Shown: positions 8,506-15,829 of the stretch, one piece after another
Layout of the letters: each line of letters starts with the position of its first letter
Numbering within the stretch: the stretch's first letter is position 1
Position numbers and translations under genes: made by a program
The notes under the pieces: generated by a model
Told to the model about the DNA's origin: nothing
Seen by the model: the letters and a program-made list of their open reading frames with translations, nothing else
The model's database searches: none
Origin: Flavobacteriales bacterium UBA4474
GTDB taxonomy: Bacteria; Bacteroidota; Bacteroidia; Flavobacteriales_D; Sanyastnellaceae
Assembly: GCA_002389295.1 (NCBI GenBank)
Contig: DGOE01000136.1
Span: 1 to 18,838 of the forward strand
Direction of reading: 5' to 3'
DNA: 18,838 nucleotides

Positions 8506-8607
8506 CTCATCTCTCCTCGGCGGTGCCGAGGTCGGATTTGGCACCCGCCCTTTTTTCACGGGTTGCCAAGACATCAAAGGGCCGATCCCTCCGTCTTTCG
8601 CAATAAG
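8506..8607 (-). promoter_or_regulatory. SAM-I (S-box) riboswitch aptamer
   Basis: On the minus strand the leader of the metH-metF operon contains the SAM-I core: GGAGGGATCGGCCC, TTGGCAACC and GGTGCCAAATCC in the right order and spacing. All helices can be drawn. P1 is CTTAT with ATGAG. P2 is AAGAC with GTCTT. P3 is ACCCG with CGGGT around an A-rich loop. P4 is a CCTCGGC/GCCGAGG hairpin. The pseudoknot pairs TCGG of the P2 loop with CCGA after P3, and the matching change on both sides supports a functional fold. It should bind S-adenosylmethionine and usually lowers expression when SAM is plentiful. The genes downstream (metH in two parts, metF) fit that role. Confidence 0.93.
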
Positions 8608-8612
8608 CAACA

Positions 8613-8640
8613 CAAAGATACCATCTTCGCGTCCTGCAAT
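8613..8640 (-). promoter_or_regulatory. Promoter of the metH-metF operon (-33 ATTG, -7 TATCTTTG)
   Basis: On the minus strand, TATCTTTG (8620-8613) matches the Bacteroidota -7 consensus TAnnTTTG exactly. ATTG (8640-8637) lies 16 bases upstream as a partial -33 element. Transcription would start near 8606-8608, exactly where the 5' strand of aptamer helix P1 begins, so the messenger would start with the riboswitch. That agreement strengthens both calls. Confidence 0.65.
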
Positions 8641-8643
8641 CCC

Positions 8644-8651
8644 GATATTTG
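8644..8651 (+). promoter_or_regulatory. Possible -7 element for metK
   Basis: GATATTTG matches TAnnTTTG at all but the first base and lies 19 bases before the metK ATG. No convincing -33 element is seen. If real, the metK promoter would overlap the -33 region of the divergent metH operon (8637-8640). Confidence 0.3.
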
Positions 8652-8670
8652 CCGCCCGAAACGTGCCAAC

Positions 8671-9927
8671 ATGTCCTATTTCTTTACTTCTGAATCCGTC
8701 AGCGAAGGCCATCCCGACAAGGTGGCTGACCAGATTTCTGACGCGCTCATTGACCATTTTCTCGCTTTTGACCCCCAGTCCAAGGTGGCCTGCGAGACTT
8801 TGGTCACCACCGGACAGGTGATCCTGGCCGGTGAGGTGAAGAGCGATGCGTACCTCGATGTTCAGCAAATCGCGCGGGAGACCATCGAACGCATCGGCTA
8901 CACCAAGAGTGAGTACATGTTCGATTCCAACAGCTGTGGAGTGCTGAGTGCCATCCATGAGCAGAGCCCTGACATCAATCAAGGGGTGGAGCGGGCCGCC
9001 CCGGAGGAGCAGGGGGCAGGAGACCAGGGCATGATGTTTGGCTATGCGTGCCGCGATACGGACGACTTCATGCCTTTGCCATTGGACCTCAGCCACAGGC
9101 TGCTCAAGGTCCTCGCCGAATTGCGCCGCGAGGGAACAGCCATGGATTACCTGCGCCCGGACAGCAAGAGCCAGGTCACCATCGAATACGCCGACGATCA
9201 TACGCCCTTGAGGGTCGAAGCGGTTGTGCTGTCTACGCAGCACGATGATTTTCATGCCGATGAGGCGACCATGCTCGCCAAAATCAAACAGGACGTAGCG
9301 GACATCCTCATCCCCCGGGTGCTGGCGGATTGCCCGGAACGGGTGCAAGCCCTGTTCAAGGGTGACCACAAATTGCACGTCAACCCCACAGGAAAGTTCG
9401 TCATCGGAGGCCCCCATGGGGACACCGGTTTGACGGGCCGCAAGATCATCGTGGATACCTACGGTGGGCGGGGTGCCCACGGCGGCGGTGCCTTCAGCGG
9501 AAAAGACCCCTCAAAGGTGGACCGCAGTGCGGCCTACGCCACCCGCTATGCGGCCAAGAATTTGGTGGCAGCGGGTGTGTGCGATGAAGTGCTGGTCCAA
9601 GTGGCGTATGCCATTGGTGTGGCCGATCCCGTGGGCTTGTATGTCAATACCTACGGCACGGCCAAAGTGGGGGCCTCTGATGGAGAAATCGCCCAGCGGA
9701 TTGCGGGCATTTTCCCGATGCGTCCTTATGACATTGAGCAACGCTTTGCCTTGCGCACGCCCATTTACACTGAATCCGCAGCATACGGTCACATGGGCCG
9801 GACTTGCGAGGTGGTGACCAAGCGTTTCAAGGCCGCCGATGGCAGCACAGTGGAGCGCGAGGTGAAGCTCTTCCCCTGGGAGGAGCTGGACTGCGTGGAT
9901 GCGCTGAAGGCCGAATTCGGCTGCTGA
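8671..9927 (+). CDS. metK: S-adenosylmethionine synthetase
   Basis: MetK condenses methionine and ATP into S-adenosylmethionine, releasing phosphate and diphosphate; the enzyme is a cytosolic tetramer needing Mg2+ and K+. The 418-residue product has the ATP motif GHPDK at 13-17, GAGDQG at 115-120 and the glycine-rich P-loop-like GGGAFSGKDPSKVDRSAAY at 271-289, and it ends at the usual family length. The frame is open back to 8386, but that region is the divergent leader and antisense metH sequence; MSYFFTSESVSEGHPDK starting at 8671 is the family N-terminus. metK lies back to back with the metH-metF operon, 199 bases apart, and is not itself downstream of the SAM-I aptamer, so its regulation differs. 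Confidence 0.97.
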   Translation: MSYFFTSESVSEGHPDKVADQISDALIDHFLAFDPQSKVACETLVTTGQVILAGEVKSDAYLDVQQIARETIERIGYTKSEYMFDSNSCGVLSAIHEQSPDINQGVERAAPEEQGAGDQGMMFGYACRDTDDFMPLPLDLSHRLLKVLAELRREGTAMDYLRPDSKSQVTIEYADDHTPLRVEAVVLSTQHDDFHADEATMLAKIKQDVADILIPRVLADCPERVQALFKGDHKLHVNPTGKFVIGGPHGDTGLTGRKIIVDTYGGRGAHGGGAFSGKDPSKVDRSAAYATRYAAKNLVAAGVCDEVLVQVAYAIGVADPVGLYVNTYGTAKVGASDGEIAQRIAGIFPMRPYDIEQRFALRTPIYTESAAYGHMGRTCEVVTKRFKAADGSTVEREVKLFPWEELDCVDALKAEFGC

Positions 9928-9966
9928 TTGGGAACTGAAAAGCTGAGCTGAACGGCTGCCCTCTCG

Positions 9967-10683
9967 TCAGAAGAGGAAGTCGTAGCCTTCGTTTTTCATC
10001 CGCTGGTAGCGGTCCCGGTCAAAGGTGAACAGGCTGCTGCCTTTGTGTTGACCGACCTCCCGGCCATTGGCCTTGCGGTTGAGGTCGGTAAGCAAGGGGC
10101 TCTTGAACAGTTTCTTGCGAAAATTCCGCTTGTCAAAAGTCTTGCCCAACGCCTGCTCATAGAGCGTCTGCAGCTGTCCGAGCGTGAACTCCTCAGGCAT
10201 GAGGTGGAACCCCACCGGCCGCCTTTTGACGCGGCGCTTCAGTCGCTCCTTCGCGTATGCGACAACCTCATTGTGGTCAAACGCGAGGTCAGGCATGCGG
10301 TCAATCGGGCTCCACTGCATCCCGTGTTGTTCCCACTTTTCGGCCAAGAAGTCTTCTTTTCTGACCAACGCATAAAAGGCCACATTGACCACGCGGCCCA
10401 GTGGATGGCGAAACACGCCTCCAAAAGCCTTGAGCTGTTCGATGATTTCGGGTTCGTCATAGCCGAAGAGCCCGTGAAACATGCTGCGCGCACTGAGCAT
10501 CAGCTCATCTTGGGCTTCAAGGTACCGGCTCGGCAGAAACAAGCCGTCTTTGAAAGGGTCGCGCTGGCTGCGTGCGAGCAACAGCTGTAACTGCGCCCCG
10601 TCAAAACCAAAGAGCACGAGACTCGTGCTCAGGGCGACGTTAAAATCTGGATTGTCTTGTGGGAATTTCAGCATTTCCGACAT
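9967..10683 (-). CDS. Nudix-fold transcription regulator (NrtR/AraR-like) with degenerate Nudix box
   Basis: The 238-residue protein combines a Nudix-type domain (about 15-150) with a C-terminal winged-helix DNA-binding domain (about 158-230, LMPEEFTLGQLQTLYEQALG then KRNFRKKL). This is the layout of NrtR and of the Bacteroidota AraR-type regulators, which use the Nudix fold to sense a metabolite. The usual LPGG is LPSR here (50-53), and the Arg-Glu and Glu-Glu metal ligands of the Nudix box are lost (residues 52-75, SARSMFHGLFG), so hydrolysis is unlikely. GRVVNVAFYALV (96-107) keeps the fold signature. The start is ATG 10683 or 10674; the frame is open further up but overlaps the lipoprotein gene. 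The regulated pathway cannot be told: no sugar or NAD genes are nearby. It converges with metK. Confidence 0.82.
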   Translation of the reverse strand: MSEMLKFPQDNPDFNVALSTSLVLFGFDGAQLQLLLARSQRDPFKDGLFLPSRYLEAQDELMLSARSMFHGLFGYDEPEIIEQLKAFGGVFRHPLGRVVNVAFYALVRKEDFLAEKWEQHGMQWSPIDRMPDLAFDHNEVVAYAKERLKRRVKRRPVGFHLMPEEFTLGQLQTLYEQALGKTFDKRNFRKKLFKSPLLTDLNRKANGREVGQHKGSSLFTFDRDRYQRMKNEGYDFLF

Positions 10684-10738
10684 GGCGGGCAAGGTGGCGA
10701 GGACTGATGAAAGAACCGGTGGGTTGCAGGGGAAGTTC

Positions 10739-12127
10739 TCAAGGAGGGCCCGGTCGATTGTGCGCCACGGTGCCATTTCGCGTTGCGGGTCCTGCGGCAA
10801 CACTTGAGCCGATGGGGGTGAAGTCTGTGGTTTGGAGGGCACGCCATGTTCGGACATCGCCATCTTCGCTGAGGACCCACCACAGCCCGTTGGCCCGATC
10901 CTCCGTGACGTCCAGGATGGGGGTGTCCCAAGTCCCGATGGACTGTGCATTGTAACCCATGAAAATTCCTGTGTTGCGAGAGGTCCAGCACTGTCCGTTC
11001 TCCAGGCGCCCAGCACCTTGGACGGGGCCGCTTCCCGGAAGTGCCATCGTCGTCATTGGGGTGGCGCCTCCATTGGCATCCCAAATCCTGGCCGTGCCAT
11101 CGGCTTCCAGTGCGGCGGGAAGGCCGTTTACTTCGAGGAGCCAACCGAGGGGGGTCGGTCCCGTAGAACCCGACGCCTCGGGCGTCCACGTCACTGCTTC
11201 GTTCCGTGCGCCTGTTTCGATGTTGAACCGGATCAACCGAAATTCTCCGGCGTCGGTGGTCGCAAGAATGACCATGTCGTTCCCGACCACTCCCGCATCC
11301 AACAGTGTTTCGCCGGTGTCGAGCACCCAGGACCGTTGCATGTCGCCTTGTGCGCTGTGCCAGGTGCAGCGATCTGTCCAGCTGACCTCAGCCCAGGCGG
11401 AGGCGGAATGGGCGTATGAAGCCCGCCGCAAGTGGCGGACCCCGCCGACTGCAGCAGAGGGTGGCATGTTGGCGGTCCAGGCGGCGACTGCTGCAGGAAT
11501 ACCGTCTTGTAGTGGCCAGCCTTGAAGGGCGCTTGATCCTGTCACGAGGATGGCCTGACCGTCCAAATGGACCACCCAGTGTGGCCCGCTCGGTCCAACA
11601 TCCGAAAAGGAGGAGGCTCCATTGGGACCGTTGAAGTAGCCAAACCCATCTTCTGCGGGATGTCCCGCCCACCACAATCCTGAAGAGGAGAGGGCGACGC
11701 CGTGCTGTGTGGCTGCCTTGAAATCGGCCCCCACTTGGCCTTCTCCATCCGTTGCGATGGCGGACAACACCAATTGGATGGGTCCCGCGCTGCCCGAGGC
11801 CAATGGACCTACCTGCCAAGTGACTTGGATGGTGTCGCTGATGGCTTCAGCAGTGGGCGCTGCGGACAGGTTGCCCGATGCGGTCCACCAGGTCGCGCCG
11901 CCACCGGGGCCGATTTCGATGCGCCATTGACCGGACTCGGTGGACCCTTGAGCAGGGGCGGGGTCGCGGACGGCAAAAGCCAGGTTGACCGCTTGGCCTT
12001 CCGCCACGGCGATGGTGCTGCTCGGGGACAGGAATTCCACCTCCGGAGGCGCTTTTTTCACGGCGCAACCGCTGGCTATACCCACTGTAAAGGTCAGCAG
12101 GCCAAGGGTCTTGAGCGATGGTCGCAT
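10739..12127 (-). CDS. Putative lipoprotein, possibly beta-propeller-like, function unknown
   Basis: I do not recognise the family. The 462-residue product starts with a short basic end and a hydrophobic stretch ending in a lipobox-like GIASGC, so Cys21 is the likely lipidated residue and the protein is probably anchored in an envelope membrane facing outward. Residues about 30-130 look like an immunoglobulin-like or cadherin-like domain (FLSPSSTIAVAEGQAVNLAF). The rest is rich in Gly, Trp and Asp with repeated short strands (GLWWAGHP, HWVVHLDGQAILV, SWVLDTGETLLDAGVV, GLWWVLSEDGDVRTW), suggesting a WD-like beta-propeller. It is divergent from dnaB, and 55 bases separate it from the regulator gene downstream, with which it may be co-transcribed. 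Confidence 0.75.
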   Translation of the reverse strand: MRPSLKTLGLLTFTVGIASGCAVKKAPPEVEFLSPSSTIAVAEGQAVNLAFAVRDPAPAQGSTESGQWRIEIGPGGGATWWTASGNLSAAPTAEAISDTIQVTWQVGPLASGSAGPIQLVLSAIATDGEGQVGADFKAATQHGVALSSSGLWWAGHPAEDGFGYFNGPNGASSFSDVGPSGPHWVVHLDGQAILVTGSSALQGWPLQDGIPAAVAAWTANMPPSAAVGGVRHLRRASYAHSASAWAEVSWTDRCTWHSAQGDMQRSWVLDTGETLLDAGVVGNDMVILATTDAGEFRLIRFNIETGARNEAVTWTPEASGSTGPTPLGWLLEVNGLPAALEADGTARIWDANGGATPMTTMALPGSGPVQGAGRLENGQCWTSRNTGIFMGYNAQSIGTWDTPILDVTEDRANGLWWVLSEDGDVRTWRALQTTDFTPIGSSVAAGPATRNGTVAHNRPGPP

Positions 12128-12195
12128 GGTGGCAAGTTACTTTGTGGATATACGTGTTGAAGCGCGGTGGATAGTGTGCGCGTCGCGGCCTCGAA

Positions 12196-13770
12196 ATGGG
12201 GGCTAATTTGGTCCTTCATCCCTATTTCACCGTGGCCGACAACAAATCCCTCAGCAACAAGCGCAAAACGGCCATTAAAGGTGCGGCAGTGGCTCCAGGT
12301 ATGACGGGCATCGGAAAGAAACCACCCCAAGCCGTTGAATTGGAGGAGGCGGTTTTGGGTGCGTGCATGCTGGAAAGTGCCGCGGTCAACGCGGTCATTG
12401 ATATCCTTAAGCCGGAAGCGTTCTACAAGGATGCACACGGTGAGATTTTCAATGCGATCAATGCCCTCTTCGGGGAATCCGAGCCGGTGGATTTGCTCAC
12501 GGTGACCGAGCAGTTGCGCAAAGCGGGCGTTTTGGGTTTCTGCGGCGGACCGGCCTATGTGGCCAGCCTGACCGACCGTGTGGCGAGCTCTGCCAATGTC
12601 GAAGCCCACGCCCGTATCGTGGCACAGAAGTACATCCAGCGGGAGCTGATTCGCATTTCCGGAGAGACCATTGAGTCTGCTTTTGAAGACACAACCGATG
12701 TATTTGACCTGTTGGACCGCTCGGAGCAACAGCTTTTTGAGGTGGCCGAGGGCAATATCCGTCAGGGTGTGCAGGAAATGAGTGCGGTCATGCGCCAGGT
12801 GATCGATGGCATCGACCAGGCCCGTCTCAATAAAGACGGCGTGAGTGGTGTGCCCACCGGATTCAATTCCTTGGATAAGCTCACGGGAGGTTGGCAACGT
12901 TCTGACATGGTAGTGTTGGCTGCGCGCCCGGGTATGGGCAAGACGGCCTTCGTGCTGTCCATGGCGCGAAACATGGCCGTGGACCACGATGTCCCTGTGG
13001 CGGTTTTTTCCCTTGAGATGAGCTCTGCCCAGCTGGTTCAGCGACTGGTGGCGGCTGAATCCGAACTCAGTTCGGAAAAGTTCAGGAAGGGTGACCTCCA
13101 AGACTACGAGTATCAGCAGTTGCAAAGCCGCATCAAGAATTTGGCCAAGGCCAAGCTTTTCATTGACGACACACCGGCGCTGAGTGTTTTTGAGCTGCGG
13201 GCCAAGTGCCGCCGATTGAAGCAAAAGCACGGCATCAGCATGGTGATCATTGATTACCTCCAGTTGATGACGGCCGGAGGTGACAACGGCAAAGGCAACC
13301 GCGAGCAGGAGATTTCAGCCATCAGCCGGTCGATCAAGAGCATCGCCAAGGAGCTCGATGTTCCGGTCATCGCCCTGTCGCAACTTTCCCGTTCCGTGGA
13401 GACACGCGGCGGAGATAAGCGGCCCATTTTGTCTGACTTGCGGGAATCGGGGGCCATTGAGCAGGACGCTGACATCGTTTGCTTCATCTACCGGCCAGAG
13501 TATTATGGCATCACGGAGGATGCGGACGGCATGGATACGGAAAACATGGGCGAACTCATCGTGGCCAAACACAGAAATGGTGGATTGGATACAGTGAAAC
13601 TCAAGTTCACCAAGCACCTCGCCAAGTTCTCGGATTACGACGCTTTCGCCGACAGTCCCTTTGATTCGGGCAAGGGCCTGTCGCCCAATGAGGACTTTGC
13701 CAACAGCGGAGCCAAGACCATGACGGTGGGTTCACGCATGAATGAGGGCGAGGAGGAATCCCCGTTCTGA
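12196..13770 (+). CDS. dnaB: Replicative DNA helicase DnaB
   Basis: DnaB is the hexameric 5'-3' helicase that unwinds DNA at the replication fork. The 524-residue product has the N-terminal primase-interacting domain (about 42-150, beginning KPPQAVELEEAVLGACML) and a RecA-like motor. The motor shows Walker A ARPGMGKT at 243-250, Walker B MVIIDYLQLM at 349-358, ALSQLSRSVE at 393-402 and DLRESGAIEQDAD at 414-426. No intein is present. The start is not settled. ATG 12196 gives the longest form. GTG 12232 would give an N-terminus reading MADNKSLSNKRK, which looks more usual for the family. ATG 12301 is also possible. The 68-base divergent region before 12196 has a near-match TTACTTTG at 12138-12145 but no full promoter that I can defend. 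Confidence 0.96.
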   Translation: MGANLVLHPYFTVADNKSLSNKRKTAIKGAAVAPGMTGIGKKPPQAVELEEAVLGACMLESAAVNAVIDILKPEAFYKDAHGEIFNAINALFGESEPVDLLTVTEQLRKAGVLGFCGGPAYVASLTDRVASSANVEAHARIVAQKYIQRELIRISGETIESAFEDTTDVFDLLDRSEQQLFEVAEGNIRQGVQEMSAVMRQVIDGIDQARLNKDGVSGVPTGFNSLDKLTGGWQRSDMVVLAARPGMGKTAFVLSMARNMAVDHDVPVAVFSLEMSSAQLVQRLVAAESELSSEKFRKGDLQDYEYQQLQSRIKNLAKAKLFIDDTPALSVFELRAKCRRLKQKHGISMVIIDYLQLMTAGGDNGKGNREQEISAISRSIKSIAKELDVPVIALSQLSRSVETRGGDKRPILSDLRESGAIEQDADIVCFIYRPEYYGITEDADGMDTENMGELIVAKHRNGGLDTVKLKFTKHLAKFSDYDAFADSPFDSGKGLSPNEDFANSGAKTMTVGSRMNEGEEESPF

Positions 13771-13824
13771 TACGTTCTGAACGGAGAGCAGGCGGGGATG
13801 GTGCGCCCTAATTACCTTAGAGGC

Positions 13825-15096
13825 ATGATGAAATTGCGGTGGGTGATGGCCCTGTGTTGCATGTTGTTCTGTGCTGCGGGTACTGTGCAGGCCAGTAAAC
13901 TGCTGATTCCCATGGACGAGGGGCAGGCGAACCACCTCAAGGCCTATGGCATGGCGTATTGGGTGCTGGATCAAGGGTTGGAAGTGGAGTGGTTGCTGAA
14001 TTACCGCGGGGGGAGTTTCCTCATTCCTGCAGCGCCTTCCATTTCCGGAGAATGCACCATTCGCGGCGTCGACTTCGAGCCCATGGCCGACGTGCAGGTG
14101 CGGCGGATGTTGCAAGGCATTGCCGACCCTGAAGTCAACCAGCAAAGGGTCAAACTTGAGGTGGCACCCCGGGTGGCGGTGTACAGCCCCAAGAGCAAGC
14201 TTCCCTGGGATGACGCCGTTACGCTCGTCCTGTCTTACGCTGAAATTCCCTACGAAATCGTGTACGACGCCGAGGTCATGGAGGGCAAATTGATCGACTA
14301 CGATTGGCTTCATTTGCACCACGAGGATTTTACAGGGCAATACGGGAAATTCTATCGCTCCTACCGGAATGCGGCTTGGTACCAGGAGGAGCAAGCCAAT
14401 CAGGAAGCGAGTGCAGCTGCATTGGGCTTTTCCAAGGTGAGTGAGATGAAGCGGTCTGTGGCGCTTGAAATGAGAAAATTCGTGCTCGGCGGCGGTTTCC
14501 TGTTTACGATGTGCTCAGGTACCGACAGTTTTGACATCGCACTGGCTGCGCAGGAGACCGACATCTGCGACCCCATGTTTGATGGCGACCCTTCCGACCC
14601 CTTGGCGCAGCAGAAGCTGGACTTTGAGCAGGGGTTTGCATTTTGGAACTACCGCCTGGTGCGCGACCCCATGGTCTATGAATTCAGCGACATCGATGCC
14701 ACTGAGGATCACAGCAAAACGAAGGAAATCAAGGACTTCTTCACGCTGTTCGACTTTTCAGCCAAATGGGATGTCATCCCGACCATGTTGACCCAAAGCC
14801 ACGAGCAGGTGATCCACGGTTTCATGGGGCAGACGACGTCGTTTCGCAAGAAATTTGTCCGGCCCGACGCGACTGTGTTGGGAGAGAGCAGGGGCATTGG
14901 TTCCGTCAAATACCTTCATGGCACGCTGGGTGAAGGGCAGTGGAGTTATTATGGAGGGCACGACCCCGAGGATTACCGTCACCTGGTCAACGACCCGCCT
15001 ACCGATTTGAACCTGCACCCGAACTCCCCGGGCTATCGCCTTATTCTCAATAACATTCTGTTTCCTGCATCCAAGGAAAAGAAGCGGAAAACCTGA
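13825..15096 (+). CDS. Secreted conserved protein of the Bacteroidota family labelled 'asparagine synthetase B'
   Basis: The 423-residue product starts with a signal peptide (basic MMKLRW, hydrophobic core, likely cleavage after VQA at 23). It has the pattern I recall for a Bacteroidota family often annotated as asparagine synthetase B: LLIPMDEGQANHLKAYG near 26-42, VEWLLNYRGGSF, VAVYSPKSKLPWDDAV, YDWLHLHHEDFTGQYGKFY, MCSGTDSFDIALAAQ, MFDGDPSDP, FMGQTTSFRKKFV, YYGGHDPEDY and a C-terminal LHPNSPGYRLILNN. The exported location and lack of a visible glutaminase or ATP-pyrophosphatase motif argue against asparagine synthesis. The conserved His, Asp and Cys clusters suggest an active site, but the function is unknown. 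The start is ATG 13825 or 13828; an ATG at 13798 would put a polar stretch ahead of the signal. It follows dnaB by 54 bases and converges with the next gene, 7 bases apart. Confidence 0.85.
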   Translation: MMKLRWVMALCCMLFCAAGTVQASKLLIPMDEGQANHLKAYGMAYWVLDQGLEVEWLLNYRGGSFLIPAAPSISGECTIRGVDFEPMADVQVRRMLQGIADPEVNQQRVKLEVAPRVAVYSPKSKLPWDDAVTLVLSYAEIPYEIVYDAEVMEGKLIDYDWLHLHHEDFTGQYGKFYRSYRNAAWYQEEQANQEASAAALGFSKVSEMKRSVALEMRKFVLGGGFLFTMCSGTDSFDIALAAQETDICDPMFDGDPSDPLAQQKLDFEQGFAFWNYRLVRDPMVYEFSDIDATEDHSKTKEIKDFFTLFDFSAKWDVIPTMLTQSHEQVIHGFMGQTTSFRKKFVRPDATVLGESRGIGSVKYLHGTLGEGQWSYYGGHDPEDYRHLVNDPPTDLNLHPNSPGYRLILNNILFPASKEKKRKT

Positions 15097-15103
15097 TGAA
15101 GGG

Positions 15104-15682
15104 TTAAGACCGGCGAATGGTGACGATCAGTGTGAAGAGCTCACGGTCGTCGTCCTGGTTGTCGAACCGGTATTCGATGGGGCCATTGGCCTTCTTGGCG
15201 AGGCTCAGCAGCCCAAGCCCGGCGCCGCCCTTGTTGGACAACTCGCCGTTGCAGAGCGTTTCGATGTAGGTCTTGCGCAAGACTTCCTCCTCCATGCCAT
15301 TGATCTCGGAGAGTCGGTTGCTCAGCAAACTGCGCATTTCGGTGTCCACCATGTTTCCACACTGGACCTGAAAACCGACCGGGGTAGACTCCAATGTCAG
15401 GTAGAGCTGTGTAAACCCGTTCTCTTCGATGAGGCCGTGGCGCATGACATTTTGCAGACATTCGATGAGCACATTTCCAATGCGCTTCATCAGGGTGCGG
15501 CCCCCTGCTGCGGAGGAACTCTTCTCCGCCAAGGCGAGCAGACCTTCCATACCTGCTGAATCCACAGGCCCTATGTAAGACAAAAGGGTGCCATATGCAT
15601 CTTCCGATCCATGGTCCCGTTTTAGGACCGAACGCAGTTCGCGTTGCAGGATTCGAAGATTATGAGACCCTTCGTTCGACAT
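15104..15682 (-). CDS. SiaB-like protein kinase (GHKL ATPase fold)
   Basis: This 192-residue cytosolic protein resembles SiaB-family kinases, GHKL-fold proteins related to anti-sigma factors. SiaB phosphorylates SiaC in the Pseudomonas pathway that tunes cyclic-di-GMP and biofilm formation. Visible here are an N box around Glu74 and Asn78 (IECLQNVMRHG), a GGAGLGLLSLAKKA lid/G2 box at 152-165 and an N-terminal helical region (1-60). The length fits the family. No SiaA phosphatase, SiaC substrate or SiaD cyclase is encoded next to it, so its partners must lie elsewhere or it belongs to a different partner-switch. The ATG at 15682 lies 19 bases from a possible -7 element. The gene is separated from the two small genes upstream by 147 bases and is likely its own unit. 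Confidence 0.78.
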   Translation of the reverse strand: MSNEGSHNLRILQRELRSVLKRDHGSEDAYGTLLSYIGPVDSAGMEGLLALAEKSSSAAGGRTLMKRIGNVLIECLQNVMRHGLIEENGFTQLYLTLESTPVGFQVQCGNMVDTEMRSLLSNRLSEINGMEEEVLRKTYIETLCNGELSNKGGAGLGLLSLAKKANGPIEYRFDNQDDDRELFTLIVTIRRS

Positions 15683-15700
15683 AGTCAGGTATTGGCTCTA

Positions 15701-15733
15701 CTAATTTACGTAAATAATCGACGTATCTGCAAA
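15701..15733 (-). promoter_or_regulatory. Promoter region of the SiaB-like gene with direct repeats and a 12-bp palindrome
   Basis: On the minus strand TTTG (15733-15730, within a TTTTTTG run) and TAAATTAG (15708-15701, 7 of 8 to TAnnTTTG) are 21 bases apart, a fair Bacteroidota promoter. Across the spacer and -7 element lie two direct repeats, TACGTCGATTA (15725-15715) and TACGTAAATTA (15712-15702), identical at 9 of 11 positions and offset by 13. ATTTACGTAAAT (15704-15715) is a perfect palindrome. These overlap the promoter as an operator would. Confidence 0.45.
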
Positions 15734-15778
15734 AAATGCCTCCGAAATATTTTAGCCGGTCGAAGTTAATTTCTGAAG

Positions 15779-15808
15779 TTGAATGAGATTGGCGATTCAA
15801 GATTGAAT
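15779..15808. repeat. Alternating TTGAAT / ATTCAA inverted repeats
   Basis: TTGAAT (15779-15784), ATTCAA (15795-15800) and TTGAAT (15803-15808) alternate, so the middle copy can pair with either neighbour (loops of 10 or 2 bases). They lie just after the stop of the 90-residue gene (minus strand) and upstream of the SiaB-like gene. They could act as a weak terminator or a regulator site. No T-run follows. Confidence 0.5.
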
Positions 15809-15829
15809 TTTCCACAAATCGACTTGCGC

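Noticed and set aside
8386..8670. 95-codon N-terminal extension of metK
   Set aside because: It would translate antisense metH and riboswitch sequence; the family start MSYFFTSESV is at 8671.
8472..8670. Cobalamin riboswitch for the B12-dependent synthase
   Set aside because: The leader fits SAM-I completely and no B12-box sequence could be seen on either strand.
7993..9480. Long minus-strand open frame (495 codons) across metK and the metH leader
   Set aside because: It is antisense to metK, out of frame with metH-N and crosses the riboswitch. Its translation resembles no protein family and both overlapped genes are certain.
15735..15762. CCGGCTAAAATATTTCGG (minus strand) as an intrinsic terminator before a T-run
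   Set aside because: The stem is broken and AT-rich and the T-run is offset by several bases. The T-run fits better as part of the -33 element of the SiaB-like gene.
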